In this document: positions 22,566-34,609 of the stretch, one piece after another
How the letters are laid out: each line of letters opens with the position of its first letter
Numbering within the stretch: the first letter of the stretch is position 1
Assembly (NCBI GenBank): GCA_933228895.1
Contig: OW121846.1
Location: 80,054,064 to 80,118,063, forward strand
From: Platycnemis pennipes
Lineage: Eukaryota; Arthropoda; Insecta; Odonata; Platycnemididae
Direction of reading: 5' to 3'
Length of the DNA: 64,000 bases
Notes under the pieces: generated by a model
Told to the model about the DNA's origin: nothing
Database searches by the model: none
What the model saw: only the letters and a program-made list of their open reading frames with translations
Translations under genes and position numbers: made by a program

Positions 22566-24853
22566 CCAATAATTCCAATTTTAGAAATACAAGTATAGCA
22601 TAGGTAGTTAAATGTTGGTGTAAGAAATTAAAGGATTTACACCAAACAGCCCGTTTGTGCAGGGCATTCATTATGTATATGCACCACCTTTACTTTACCG
22701 TCTTTTATCATATTCTTTCATATGATTTATTCTGGCAAAAATGTTTCTGGCGGGCCCTTTGCCCAGGATTGATAATAAAATCTTTCTTAAGAATGGCATT
22801 TGCTCATTTCCTCAAAATTACTAGTTTCTTGTGTACTTTTATTCTTCTACTTTCTGTTTCTTGTGTGTAAGACATTCGGTTTATCTCCGGGTTACTATTA
22901 TATCCAGATGTGTATCCTGGTTCGATAAAACGTTGACCTGGCACCCTTATGAACAAACTTTTGCGAAATAATTCTTTCAGCACTTGAAGTAAAATGAGTA
23001 TTTAAAACCTGCTTCTACTGAAAATATTATAAAAAACATGGATCATGTACGTGTCCTCACTATGCTAAGAAAATGTTTACTAGGGCGAGCAACAGTGCTG
23101 CTATTCATTCGGACTTCTCTAGGCCTCGATAGCCGCGACAAGGATAGCGGGAAGTGGCCAGTCCTGAATATTCTAACTCCTTTTTTCTGATCAATGAGGT
23201 CCGAAACCTCCATGATCCTTAAGAGGCATTTGAGGATCGTTTTGAATTCGAGTAGTACGAAATACCGAATATAATCCACGAAGAGCTATAAAGTCTGTTC
23301 TACAAGGGTCTGTGCATTGTAGATTAAGAATATCGGTTATAAAACAACAGGTAGCATTAAGCAGAGACTGAAATGGTAAGAATAAATTTAAAAATCAACG
23401 CATGATTTCAAATAAGGTTCAGTGATCCGGTATTTCGTAAAAAAATTAAAAAATCAATAGAGGAGTTTCAAAATAAAACTGATCAAAAATTACTTGTTCG
23501 GAACATGTTAACAACGGTTTAGGGAACAAAAGGAACAAAAAGCGCGGTCATAGTCGTCTCTTGCAGGATTGGCATCGCACTCGCTCTGAGTACATGCGTC
23601 AGTTCGGGCACGGGAACATGCAAATTCATAGATTCATAGCATAGCATGGCCGCCTCGCGATTGGACACAAGAGACTTCGGACCGCGCTAACGTGACGAGT
23701 GGCTGCTACTGCCTTACATACCTCCCGCTGCTCCGAGAAAAGTGATCGCGAGAACTGAGATGAATGTCGTTTGTTAAATAGACTCTTTTAAAGTTACGTC
23801 GTTCTTTTACACAGTTCTTTTATATCACCAAAAACACCTTCAAACAGTTAGTCAAAATGTGCTGGTCGATGCATACTTTTATCAGAGAAGGTGTTGCACA
23901 GCGGGTCCATTGTGGAGTGCTCAATTGGTACGTACTCAGTTGTTTACTTTTAAAGGTTTAATTTAGCTTAACCATTAACTAAATTCATTTTCTCTCGTAT
24001 TCACTAAATATTTAGTTTTAGATATCGCAAATCTGAATATATTGCAGGTATGTAAGTAAGAACATGTAATTTAACGTTTAACTGATAAGTAATCTTGCAG
24101 CTTTTAGTTAGTTTACTCGGCGACAACTCACCCTCATGACAACCCTCATCATGTTGGCTCGGTAGAAGGCATTGCTTTTTGCAGGTATTGATATCCGAAA
24201 GTATTTTTCGAAATAAAACTACAAATCCGAAAATATATTTACACAGATCAAAAGATTGTGAAAAACACATAAAATGTCATGTGAAAAATTGGCATTACTC
24301 TACATTTAGCGTCTGTCTTGACTAATTCTAGTGATATTTCAATGAGAACTGAAAACAAGCCAAGCCATGAACGTTAGCCGCATGTGGCCGTTTTATGTGG
24401 AATGTTTGTTTACATGGTGAGTGGATAGGATATTGACCCTAATAATATATAATGACACAAAAGTTTTCATTCCTTAATGAGTAGGGTGAATTGAAGAAGA
24501 AGAATGGATTGTATCTGTGGAAGCAACGTTTTATTAGGTATAAATAGTGTCTATGATGTAACCTTAGACTAATTAACCATTTAAATAAAATAAACAAATC
24601 AGTCCGCATTTTATCTTCCAAAATATCTAATAAAGAGCTAAATATTGTGTTTTATAGTATCGAAAAATACAAATATATCAGGGAGTTACAAAAAAGTCAT
24701 AAAAAGTACTAAATTAGTCATCTTTTAGATGAATTTCATCTAGAAGGAAAAAAATTCAAGTGCATTGAAATGAGACACCAAGGCTTACCACTATTCATGT
24801 CAAATTTATCATCATGCTGTTTTCTTCTCTGCTTATGGATTAAAATTTGGTAA

Positions 24854-25264
24854 ATGGCAAATAATCAAGGTGTGGAATGTGATTCCTTATCCAATTACCA
24901 GAATTGGAGTTTCATTGATTTAAATGCCTTTACTAACACCTGCCTATATGAAATTAATTCTGCAAATCACATGATTACTATGAGAGAATAGGAGAGGGCC
25001 GTACGCGAACGCCTAACATCCGTTATGCAGAGCACTAATTTTATTGGCTCGTTTGAAAAATTCAAAGATACTTAAGTCGTTACCGACATACTTAACTGGA
25101 TAGACGCTAAGATCATCGCTCAAGATTTTAAAGGAACATTTCTCTTAGACCCTCATTTCTCGCAATCTGACAACAGAGTTGTGGAATGCTTATCTTTTTC
25201 TAGGTACCGAAAAAAAAATGGAAGTGACAGCGAAACGTGCTTAGGACGCCTGGACCTGGAGTAA
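24854..25264 (+). pseudogene. Unknown R reading frame, copy 2
   Basis: Equivalent of 4912-5322 in copy 1. The start ATG, the internal TAG and most residues (DAKIIAQDFKGTFLLDPHF) are kept, and an additional TAA appears at about 25073. The family is unknown. The shared TAG means the frame was already closed before the copies split, unless that stop is read through or spliced out. Confidence 0.35.
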
Positions 25265-26942
25265 TCCAGACATTAAAGTGTCTCTATCCAGCCCACATGA
25301 AAAATAAAGAAATAAAGAACATGCCTTGACATGTGGCTGTGTATAGTAATGGAAGACGTCTCCTTTGATTTCATTTTTATGTTCGTTTTACCTAGCCATA
25401 ACTGAGCGCCTTCTGTGATGTGATTGCCCTATCAACTGATACAAAGTTGTATTTTAAATTACGTATTCGTATTTAAAATATTTCGTAAAAACGATTGACG
25501 TAGCATAGGAAGGAGAAAGTTACCTTGATAGATAAAAACTATAATTAGGTTGTTAGAATGGATTTAAGGCAACTGGTAATAGATCTATACTTTATGTAAT
25601 TAATTAGAAATTACAATAGCTTAGCCTACTGGATGTGAGGAAATCTTAGGCATAAAAACATCAACTATCTTTTATAAATATAGAGGTAAACAGAAAATAC
25701 TGTGAGGAACATGTCTGTATATGGATATGAAGAACATTTACCAAATTATCGATTGTTTAAATGAACAAATCTTTTGTAGACCGTGGCTGAATATATTTGT
25801 GTTGGAAGGATACGTATTATTTTGTGCTCACAATTCAAATTGTTAGCTATAGAGGTTCTGAAACGCTTCAGTTTGCTTCATTTGCATGCAAAATGCATTG
25901 AAAAATATTTGAAAATTCATTTCAACATTTTTTCTTTCATAACTCGAGGCACCTGTTTTGTAAGTCAATTGTCTCGAGTGAAAAACATCACGTAGTTATT
26001 CTAGGTTGACAAATCATAGTTAATTATGAAATCAAGATGAATTATAAATGAATATAACGTGAGGTAAACGAGAGATAACCACTTTTTCTCGTGGTAAGTT
26101 ATGTTGCATAAGGAAAACCGGGAGTCAAACCCCAATTTGTTTTCAAAATTTGATGCCACAAAACGACAATTGCTCGGCACCAGATTCACTTTTTGAGGTC
26201 AACCTGTTTCAGGTAATTCTGTTCAAATGTTCAAGTAGAGTCCTGAGGAACACCACGTGTATATTGGCTGAATACTGTGGCCATACGCTGTTGATGAAGT
26301 AGGGTAAAAGTAAATGTCCTACGGCTAGGAAATTGGTGTGTTGCCATTGGTATGTTGGTTGGCCGAAATTATCCATTAATCCTTCATTCAAAAGTGAAAT
26401 ATTGGTTTGTCAAGCCCAAGAAATAATGACCAAAAGGAAATTATTGTTGTTTACCCACAGGATAAGCTCTTGGTCAAAAAGAGCTCATATATATTGCTTA
26501 TAGCATCCCCGACTATGAGTGAGTCACAAAAACTTTGACAACAGTCTACAAACGTTTTGCTACACCCCTTATAGATCACAAATTCAGGGTAATGTTGTAC
26601 AACTATTACTGGCTTCGGTATTGAAAGAATGTTTTTAGTTGTTTATTCTTGTAGTCACATCTCTCTGTCTAAAGTCTGTTTCGTTGACGACTTAGAGATC
26701 AGAGAAGTTTTTACAGTAGAAGATGATCCAGCGAGATATTCCGTTATGAGTAATTAATTAAACAAATACGATGAAGCCAAACCAAGCCACCAACCAGGAT
26801 GAAAACCAAGACACCTCCAAACTTTAGACTTAGATCCCATAATATAATATCCCATTTACCAGGGACAAAGTGAATAGGTAAAACGACAAAATCCATTGGT
26901 GATTGTATTTTCCTATATTTTGACGATTTTATTCGGACTATT

Positions 26943-27830
26943 GTGACGATTTTACTGACTAAATTAACAGAACATACAAACACCTATATTCCAAAGGTTT
27001 CTGGCCTTTATTCTCTGAATAGGGATGCAAAGCCAACAAATACCGAGGAAATTAGAACTGTAATTGCGCTCTTGATTTTCGGAGGAAGGATAAAGGATAG
27101 TCATCGGAATTCGGACGAGCTTTGGCAACAGGACGGCCTGGGAATAGATGTATTTTATTCAGCAAAGTCTTTGAAGCGCTCTAAATGTCTTCTCAGGTGC
27201 TAGCGTTTTGATAATAGCAACGACCGAAATGAGAGAAAGTTAATTGATAAACTCACATATGTCTGAGAGATTTTTAAGGCTTTTGTCACAAATTTGCAAA
27301 CAAATTACACTTTAGGGGAATATGCAACTCCTGAAGAGCAACTTGTAGACTTCCAAGGAAGATTCCTCTTTCGGTAGTACATGAGAAATAAGCCTGCTAA
27401 ATACGGTATTAAGATATTTTCACTAACTGATTCCCGAACAGGGTATACTTATTATTTGGAATTTTATGCAGGGAAACAACCAGAAAGTCTCCTTTCCATA
27501 TCTAATCGCCCAGAAGATGTAGTAAAACGACTAATGAAGCCTCTTGAAGGAAGTGGGAGGTATATTACTTTTGATAATTGGATTAGTAGTATACCTTTGG
27601 CCAGCTATCTACTTGTGAAAAAAAATCATTTGCCTAAATCGCAATAAGGCCTTAAACCTCATCTCTCAAGATGAATGTCCTGAGATTTCGGAACGGAAAC
27701 GTTCTACATCATCCCGTTGTAAAGTTTGCCCTAGAGGAAAATACTGCAAAACATAAACTACTGTTCTAAGTGTAAGATTCCAATGTGTCTCGGGCATATG
27801 AAAACTGTATGTGGGAAATGTTTACTAGAA
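26943..27830 (+). pseudogene. piggyBac transposase relic PB-B, R copy 2
   Basis: More complete than copy 1. The first segment (26943-27203) holds LTEHTNTYIPKVSG and EEIRTVIALLIFGG. After a frame break, YATPEEQLVDFQGRFLFR spans the first catalytic site, but the usual DEQL is EEQL here, so the Asp is replaced by Glu. A stop follows, then 27381-27647 reads NKPAKYGIKIFSLTDSRTGY, YYLEFYAGKQPE and YITFDNWISSIPLASYL with the second Asp. The cysteine-rich tail (YCSKCKIPMCLGHMKTVCGK) is out of frame near 27757-27820. No third catalytic block is readable. Clearly inactive. Confidence 0.8.
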
Positions 27831-28574
27831 AAGTAGTTACTTATTTTGTGAATACTAGGTTAGTCAAACATCTGAAAATTCTGGCTCATTTTTAATATTT
27901 AGAAAACTATCATTTTTCTAAATTTTGTGATAACAATGTTCGTTTCTAATTTTATTGTTAATTAAAATTGCATTGAAATGCAAAAAACAGGAATTTTATA
28001 TTGTGATTTGAAATGAGAAATTCGGCCTTTTATTTGACGTCGGAATATGGAAATTGTAACATCTAATAATGTTCTTTTCCTTTTTTAGGATGTACCATAG
28101 AAAACTTCAGTTGAATATTTCTCTCCCAATATCAATATTATGGTAGTAATGTAAAAATAAACAGTTAGTATCAACGTAATAAGGGAGACCTATTAAAAAA
28201 AGATGAAAAATAACTACATCATACCAAGGAAAGAGAAAAAAAATATTTTCTTTGGGGTGTCGATGACACACCACGCGCCTTCTAACGTCACACTTCGCCG
28301 CGCGCCCTCTCCCGGGTTAAAAGGAGTTAGGGTGCTTTCCGTTGCCGGATGACCATTTTGACGGCCTCCGCAGTCAACATGTGGAGTAAAACAAGCACGG
28401 TGGAGTTATTCTTGTTTGTCTTACGTGAAAACAATGCACCATTTCGATGAGTTGAACAATGGGCCTTCGTCGTGTCACCGAAGTCGCTTCAACCTGAAAT
28501 CACAACGGTCGCTCAAAACTTTTGAATAATGGGTAAAACAGAAAGCACGATTCCACTCTCTAGGTGCACCTCTT

Positions 28575-28760
28575 GCCGGTCCGGATGGTGATGGAGTAAA
28601 TCCCACACCGTTCAATCACAGAGTCGCGGGTTCGTATCCCGCCCGGGGCGATTTTCACTCCCCTGTGCATGGATGTATGTGCCGTCTACCCTGTTAATTG
28701 GAATAGCGGACGGAGTGCTAAATTGGCTAGTTAAATAAAGACAAATACATAGCTAGGGCT
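28575..28760 (+). repeat. SINE-B copy 2
   Basis: The tRNA-like head contains GAGTCGCGGGTTCGTATCCC (pol III B-box region) and the same body as 8626-8740, starting TTTTCACTCCCCTGTGCATG. The left acceptor half is more altered than in copy 1. Confidence 0.6.
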
Positions 28761-29057
28761 GGATGACACCTAATCTCCCCTCCTTTGCCTAGTTTCCGTG
28801 GTTATGATATTACTTTGTAAAATGCAACACCCAGGATATTAGATACTATCTCATGATGATCGTCGTCAGCTTCACATGCTTCGTGCCTCTCATCATTCTA
28901 TCCAAATTGCCTATTTTCTTGCTATCTCCCCTCCCCGCATACCAAACATTACTCTTTTATTATAGAATACCGTTGCTTCTTATTGTCTATGAATTATATA
29001 TCACTGTATTATCTCAGCCAATTTTTTCACACGCAATCAACCCAAGACATTCCTTGT

Positions 29058-29386
29058 TTGTATGTGATTCAGGGTAAGCGACCGACTGGTGAGGTCATTT
29101 CCGTCATTTAGGATAGGTAGAGCATTGGGTAATGGTAAGGGTTGTTAGGAAATGGAGGAAGGGTGGAGAGAAACCAGGCGTCAGCATTAGCCTACGAAAG
29201 GAGCCAAAGGGAACCACGGCTCAACGTCCCAACTGACAAACAATGTACTGAAAAAGAAATGCCCTCCACTACGAACTCAAGTACGGACCGCTTTGCCTCT
29301 GAAATGTCAACCACTGCCGGAAATATAAACTGAGCCCTCGGAATGGGAGGCAAGTAACCAAGCCACCACACCAACCCGATCCCCAC
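29058..29386 (-). mobile_element. SINE-A, in R copy 2
   Basis: The minus-strand head is GGGGATCGGGTTGGTGTGGT, with a body like 34264-34593. CCTTGTTT occurs on both flanks (about 29050 and 29392) and is a possible target-site duplication. It is inherited with R, since copy 1 has it at the same place, and is also carried in the inverted arm at 37112-37420. Confidence 0.7.
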
Positions 29387-29509
29387 CTGCCTTGTTTAAC
29401 TTCCCTTGAATCTATATTTGAAGTACAAACATTTTGCATCGAATTTACAGCGAGTAATACTAAGGATAGGATTACTAAGTGATCGGCAGCAGAGGAAATT
29501 TTAGCCATT

Positions 29510-29590
29510 CATCTACCTACACGTAATTCGTTGCCTTCGAGCTAACGTGGTTGTGTGCGGCGGGGGGTGAACATCACCTAACATTCACTA
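29510..29590 (-). repeat. LINE-C 3' tail fragment
   Basis: The minus strand shows CACCCCCCGCCGCACACAAC, then ACGTAATTCG replaced around TGTAGGTAGATG. This is the same CAC.C...GCACAC...GTGG / GTAGATG pattern as the LINE-C ends at 17443-17500 and 54355-54417. The inverted arm repeats it at 36925-36990. Confidence 0.5.
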
Positions 29591-29939
29591 CCTAAATGCA
29601 ACTAAGAGCTGCATTGCCACCACTTCATCAAGATAATTTGCCAGGCGTGATACTGAGGTTACCTACAGGGCAGATGTGGACATTGGTTTCGTGAAAACAG
29701 GAAGGTTGTGAAAATCCTAGTGTCATAATTAGTTTGCTTCTAGCCAGCTTCATCCATCTCGACATTCACATCTCAAAAACACATTTTCTTTTAATCTGTA
29801 TCCGTAAAGTTAACGTGTCCACAGCATGAAACATTTTGTGTTAATTTTTTCAAACCAATATTTTTATCTAATATGAAATATCAGGAGGCATATGCATCAT
29901 ATTTCTCCTATCACTTTTCAAATCCTCATATTCATCATC

Positions 29940-30215
29940 GGGCAACAATCCTAGGATTGGTTTGACGCAGCCACTAATCGATTCTTCTATCGGCCCACCT
30001 CTTCATATTGACGTAGCTTATCTCTTACATCTTCAAAACTTGCTCCATATGACCTATGCTAGGCCTGACATTTCCATTCTTCCTTTTTACTTTTCCCTCG
30101 ACGATTGTCTTCTTCGGTCCATGTCTTATTATGTGGCGTATTAAGTTGTCCCGTTTTCTTTTAAGGTCTTCAGTAGACATCTCTTCTCTCCCACTCTTCG
30201 TAAGCATGACCTGTG
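29940..30215 (-). pseudogene. LINE-5 C-terminal tail, left piece
   Basis: Minus-strand residues LRRVGEKRCLLKTLKRKRDN, LIRHIIRHGPKKTIVEGKVK and, further on, WLRQTNPRIV match the widespread C-terminal motif of arthropod LINE reverse transcriptases (NLIGHILRH...IIEGK...RPR...). It stops abruptly at LINE-2. The preceding residues (…RVTNEEV) are found on the other side of LINE-2, at 33661, so LINE-2 split this element. Confidence 0.65.
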
Positions 30216-33200
30216 AATTTCCTGGGGCCCTAATCATCCAAGTTTGACTTGCTTTAGGGTTCAAGTTGGAAAACAGTGACATAGACTGTGTATAGGCTGA
30301 GGATCCGTGCGTCGTCTGACGGTGCCGTTAAGCCCTCCCCGATTATTGTGCGTTTTCTGCCCTGTTCAATGTCAATAGATTTCGTTAACTAGCGAAAAAT
30401 TAAAAGAAGCCTATTTGTCAAAGATATAGGGTTGAATGACTCCAAAAACATGCCAATCTATGTCAATGAGTCCCTGACATCATTTAATAAAAAACTATAT
30501 TCTAGGGCTAGGGAATTATAAAGGGAGGGAAATATTAAGTTCCTTTGCATTCGAAATGGAAGAATGTTTGTTCGGAGGCGTGATGGTGATGATCGCTTCC
30601 ATATTCAGCCTGAAGAGGATATTAAAATGTGGGAATAGGGGGGTGGCTCCTGCTTACTACCTCTACGTACCCACGTCCCCATTAATTCCTTGCGTACCCG
30701 CCGCATAATCTGCCAATATTTACTAGAACATTTTGATGAATTTCTCCACTATTTCTCCCTTCATTACGGACGACATTATCTGCCTTTAGGAAACATGGCT
30801 GAAGGGTGATACTCCTGACATCATCGTGAGGTAGCCTGGCTGTAATTTAATCAGGAGTGATAGAATTGAGAAACCTGGTTGTGGAGTTGGAGTGTATAAA
30901 TGAAATTGTATGGTTGATATATCGTCCACCAAAAAGTGGCTTGTTTACTGAATGTGCATTCTTATGATATCTCCCTACTTATAAAAATGTTGTTTTTATT
31001 GGTGATTATAATGTTGATACGTACCGCTCCTGTTACAAAAGCTCATATGTAAATAATTTAATATACAGCAATCATCTCCAGTTAGTGCCCTTTAAACCCA
31101 CCCACCATACTGAAAGTAGTCACATCCTAATCGACTTATGCATTGTCGGTGATATGGATAAGGTAACCGATTATTTTCAGGAACCTGTGCCGTTTCTATC
31201 GGTGCAAGATTTGACTAATATTACTTATAAATTTGTTACTACTGGTCAATCTACTATCTCCACTGTATTACGCGACTTTACAGGATTTTATATATGTAAC
31301 TATCAGGAAGTTTTACTCTCAAAGGATTGGAGTATTGTCTTTTCTTCCTGCTCAATTTATCAAAAGTGTAAACCGTTTAACTCTAATATTTCACAACGTA
31401 TCAACACGCATGCACCAAAATGTACACGCCTGCTAAAAAGACATCCAGGTTGACTGAGGAAATTCGAAAAATTTGTACAGAAAAAACAAACTACGGGGGG
31501 CCTTCGTTCGCTCAAGTTGCGTCATGGCTTTTCAGAGATACATATATTGTAGAAAAAAGGCAAAGACTGATATTAGCATCTAAGTGTAAATACTATTTCC
31601 AGGCTCTTTATCTGCATAACAATGCCAGAGATGTTTGGCGAGAACTTCGGCGACTTGGCCTCCAACGGAAAACAGAAAATATACCGACTTAACGAATTCT
31701 CAACAGACGAATTTAATGAATACTTTGTCAATAGCTCCTTATCTAATAGCCTGAGTCAATTGTGTGATATCTCCTCCGTTGACCGTCTCACACATGTAAG
31801 CAGTGATGGCCTCTATTTTAAATACATAACATCCGAGGTTATGTGTCGGTTGCTCCAAGTCAAATTCTGCCGGTACTGATGATATTTCGACTGATTTGCT
31901 GATAAAAGCCGGTGATACAATATCTCCAGCTGTATTAGAAATATTTAATTACTCCTTACAGTCGTCCACCTTTACATCCGCGTGGAAGTCATCCATTATT
32001 CTTTCCATCTGTATAACAATAACCCCTGTCTCACTTGGTGATAACCGTACTATTTCGTTAGTCTGTACTGTTGCAAATATACTTGACAGGGTTTTGTATC
32101 ACCAAGACACCGAATATCTTACTAGTAACGTAGAGCTTGATAACTATCAATCCGGTTTCCGTAAGAATTTTAGGACCCAGTCAGCTCTTATTAAAGTCAC
32201 GGATGACGTACGTTCTGATATGGATCGTTCCATGGTGACTATACTCGTACTATTTTATTTCAGTAAAGCCTTCGACCGAGTTATCCATACCCTTCTTCTA
32301 GACAAAATGAAAAGTCCCAGTTTCCCTGCCTCGTCATTAAATTGGTTTCTTTCGTATCTTTATGGGCACCAACCGGCAGTGAAGAATTTTCAAGGTAACT
32401 TTTCGTTATGGGGAGCAATAAACCAAAGTTTCCCGCACGGGTCTCTTCTAGGTCCACTTTTGTTCTCACTGTAAACCTTAAATATAAAAGTAAGAAAAAA
32501 ATAGCAAATATATGCTATATGCCGATTATCTCCAAATTTACCTACACTGCCGAATAAAAGATCTTAGTGAAGCCATCACAATGATTCAGATTGATGCCGA
32601 TGAAATCGCGGACTGGGCAAAGCAAAATTATTTAATTCTAGACCAAATGAAAACAAACTCGATTATTGTTGGTGAGGCGAAATTGATTAAGAAAATCAAC
32701 ATTGAAGTGATTCCTCGGATTGGAGTTGATGACATTGTTATTCCTTATTCCAATTCTATTCGTAGCTTGGGCATTATAATGAATAACAACTTGTCATGGC
32801 ACGACCAGGTTAATGCCATTCCTAGTAGAGCTCATGGAATATTATATAAGCTTAAAACTCAGAGAAGAATTCTACTCTTGCGCACTAGAAAAATTTTAAT
32901 TACTACCCTAATTTTCCACAATTTGATTGCTGTACTCTAGTACTCGGTGACCTTCCGCATGAACTGAATAAGAAATTGAAAATAGAGGCAAATTTCCTGT
33001 ATTCGGTTCATTTTCAACCTTCGCAGGGACCACCACATTTCCCCTTACAGGGAAAAGCTCCTTTGAATGGATATTTCATCTAGAAGGAAATATCTGCTGT
33101 GGGCCTTTTTGTTTTCTTTATTTAAAAATCAAAAACAGACATACCTCCTGAACCTCTTTCATCCTCCACCTGAAAATAGGACAATGATAACAAGAAGTAG

Positions 33201-33650
33201 CCCACCCAGCCTTTAATTACTTGATCACAGAACTACAATACACCAATATTCCTTCGTTGTTACATATACCCACATACCGAACACATTGACTAATGAATTG
33301 AATACCTGCAGTAAATTATACACCTTTAAAAGCAAATGTTTCAATCTCATGTTTAACCAAAATTCACGTGTATAATCGCACTGAAATTTGTTTCTACTGT
33401 TACTGTTAAACTGTTTCTGATGCTACTGTTAAATACTGTTATTGCTGCTGTTAAGATACTGTTTCAACATTTGAATGAAATTGTAAAATTTAGTGTTTTG
33501 CTAGTGTTGTGTTGCTATTGTGTAAAATAATTGTTTTATGAATGGCATTTTTGCTCATGAGGCAAATGTATAAATTTCTATTTTATTTGTTGCATTTGTT
33601 CCAGGGGACAGAATGTCCAAGAAAATTAAATAAAATATAGTAAAATGTTA
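30200..33650 (+). pseudogene. LINE-2, decayed relative of LINE-1
   Basis: The ORF1 remnant at 30200-30640 carries LALGFKLENSDIDCVYRLRI, DIGLNDSKN, PIYVNESLTSF and IRNGRMFVRRRDGDDRF, the same FP-like domain as LINE-1 ORF1. The ORF2 endonuclease end at 31085-31240 has KPTHHTESSHILIDLCIVGD and PVPFLSVQDL. Reverse transcriptase follows at 31896-32474 (NYQSGFRKNFRTQSALIKVT, LFYFSKAFDRVIHTLLLDKM) and 32512-32940 (YADYLQIYLHC). The motif A Asp has become Tyr (YFSKAFD), and YADD has become YADY, so catalysis is lost in addition to stops and frameshifts. The 3' UTR ends near 33645 in an A/T-rich tail. It is inserted in LINE-5, and its first ~125 bases are also copied in the inverted arm at 36163-36290. 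Confidence 0.8.
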
Positions 33651-33660
33651 AACATTCAGA

Positions 33661-33860
33661 CTTCTTCGTTTGTCACTCGATCAATCCATTTATCTTCTTC
33701 ATTCTTCGGTAGCAAAAATTTTAAATGCTTCCAGCCTGGACTCCTCTGCTGCTGTCATTGTCCATGCTTCGCTGCCATAGAGTAGAATGCTTCAGGTGCA
33801 TGTTCTAATGAAATGTCACTCTTCAACTCACTTACAAAAATCTTGAGTGAAAATATAGTA
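33661..33860 (-). pseudogene. LINE-5 reverse transcriptase fragment, right piece
   Basis: Minus-strand residues SILLYGSEAWTMTAAEESRL followed by EAFKIF and, after a frame slip, DRVTNEEV match the LLYGsEtWT...RLeAFEmW...TNEEVL block that lies just upstream of the GHILRH tail in many arthropod LINEs. The tail itself is found at 29940-30215 beyond LINE-2. The two pieces therefore belong to one element. Confidence 0.65.
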
Positions 33861-34249
33861 GTCTAACGTCACTATCATTAATGAGCTTGGGCAATTTTCA
33901 AGAGCTGAAGATGCAACTGAGTAGCGTGTCGGTAAAAGTTGGCCACCACCATTTTCCCCCGGATTTTTATGCGATAGTTACCAACCGCATTAGCATGGAT
34001 ATCCAACCCACCCAAGTTTTATTCTGATATGGTATTTGCGTCCTAGGATATTAAAGAAATTGGAAAATATACCCCAAGTATATTTTCATATTTATTAAGT
34101 ATTCTACGTACTTTTTTTGCTTTCCCAAGAGGGGCCCATTTACCCACATTTGCTTTAACTATGACTACAAAATGATCATCCGCACTATGAGAATTTTAAT
34201 CCGTACTATGAGAATGTTGTTAAATTGGGAATCGAATGTTTTTCTTTGC
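33861..34249. other. No gene seen
   Basis: AT-rich spacer between the LINE-5 fragment and SINE-A. It may include further upstream LINE-5 sequence on the minus strand, but I cannot read a protein there. Confidence 0.4.
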
Positions 34250-34607
34250 CTCGGATCCTTCGGGGGGATCGGGTTGGTGTGGTGGCTGGAATACTGGCCT
34301 CACATCCCGAGGGCCCGGGTTCGATTCCCGACAGCGGATTTTTCAGAGGAAAATCGGTCCCACTTGAGCGCCTAGTGGAAGGCATTTCAAGTGCTCAACT
34401 CCGTCCGTCGGATTGGACGTTAAGCCGTGGTCCCCTTGGCGCCTTTCGTTAAGAGCAGGCTAATGCCGACGACGGGTTTCTCTCCACCCTTCCTCCGTTC
34501 CCTTAAAACTTCTTCCACTAACCAATGACCCACGCATCCTCAATGGCGTAAATGACCTCAGCTGTTCGTCGCCTCCCCTGAATAACCAACCAACTCGGAT
34601 ACTTCGG
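34250..34607 (+). mobile_element. SINE-A, best-preserved copy, with target-site duplication
   Basis: The element proper is 34264-34593. The tRNA-derived head GGGATCGGGTTGGTGTGGTG contains an A box (TGGTGTGGTGGC) and a B box (GGGTTCGATTCCCG, 34317-34330). The body carries GGACGTTAAGCCGTGGTCCC, and the 3' end is AATAACCAACCAA. CTCGGATCCTTCGG (34250-34263) and CTCGGATACTTCGG (34594-34607) flank it, a 14-bp target-site duplication with one mismatch. This marks a comparatively recent, LINE-mediated insertion. Other copies are at 9123, 29058, 37112 and 52028. Confidence 0.85.
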
Positions 34608-34609
34608 TA

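Larger units (their letters stand above)
21400..29470 (+). repeat. Long dispersed repeat R, copy 2
   Basis: This is the most complete copy. It holds an unbroken TTAA at 21650-21653 where copy 1 carries PB-A, and extends further left. Sequence around 21595-22090 also matches a diverged fragment at 38498-39160. Order inside: hairpin (22190-22310), LINE-C remnant (22455-22565), unknown frame (24854-25264), PB-B (26943-27830), SINE-B (28575-28760) and SINE-A (29058-29386). The stretches 22610-24850 and 25300-26940 hold no gene. Copies 1 and 2 lie in the same orientation about 19.95 kb apart. Confidence 0.85.
28400..30330 (+). repeat. Large inverted repeat, left arm
   Basis: This arm matches 36160-38080 in reverse complement. 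It contains SINE-B, SINE-A, a LINE-C 3' tail, the left piece of LINE-5 and the first bases of LINE-2 ORF1. The inner edge is sharp: AGGATCCGTGCGTC with TCTGACGG at 30299-30322 faces its complement near 36170-36195. The arms have diverged, with scattered substitutions and indels, so the inversion is not recent. Confidence 0.75.

Noticed and set aside
1692..29470. R copies 1 and 2 as long terminal repeats of one giant element
   Set aside because: No primer-binding site, integrase or gag-pol lies between them; the interval is filled with LINE-1, LINE-C and a third R copy, and each R carries its own internal insertions.
34172..34452. Protein-coding frames over SINE-A (GLVWWLGY-type peptides on several strands)
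   Set aside because: They are chance translations of the tRNA-derived SINE head, seen wherever SINE-A occurs.
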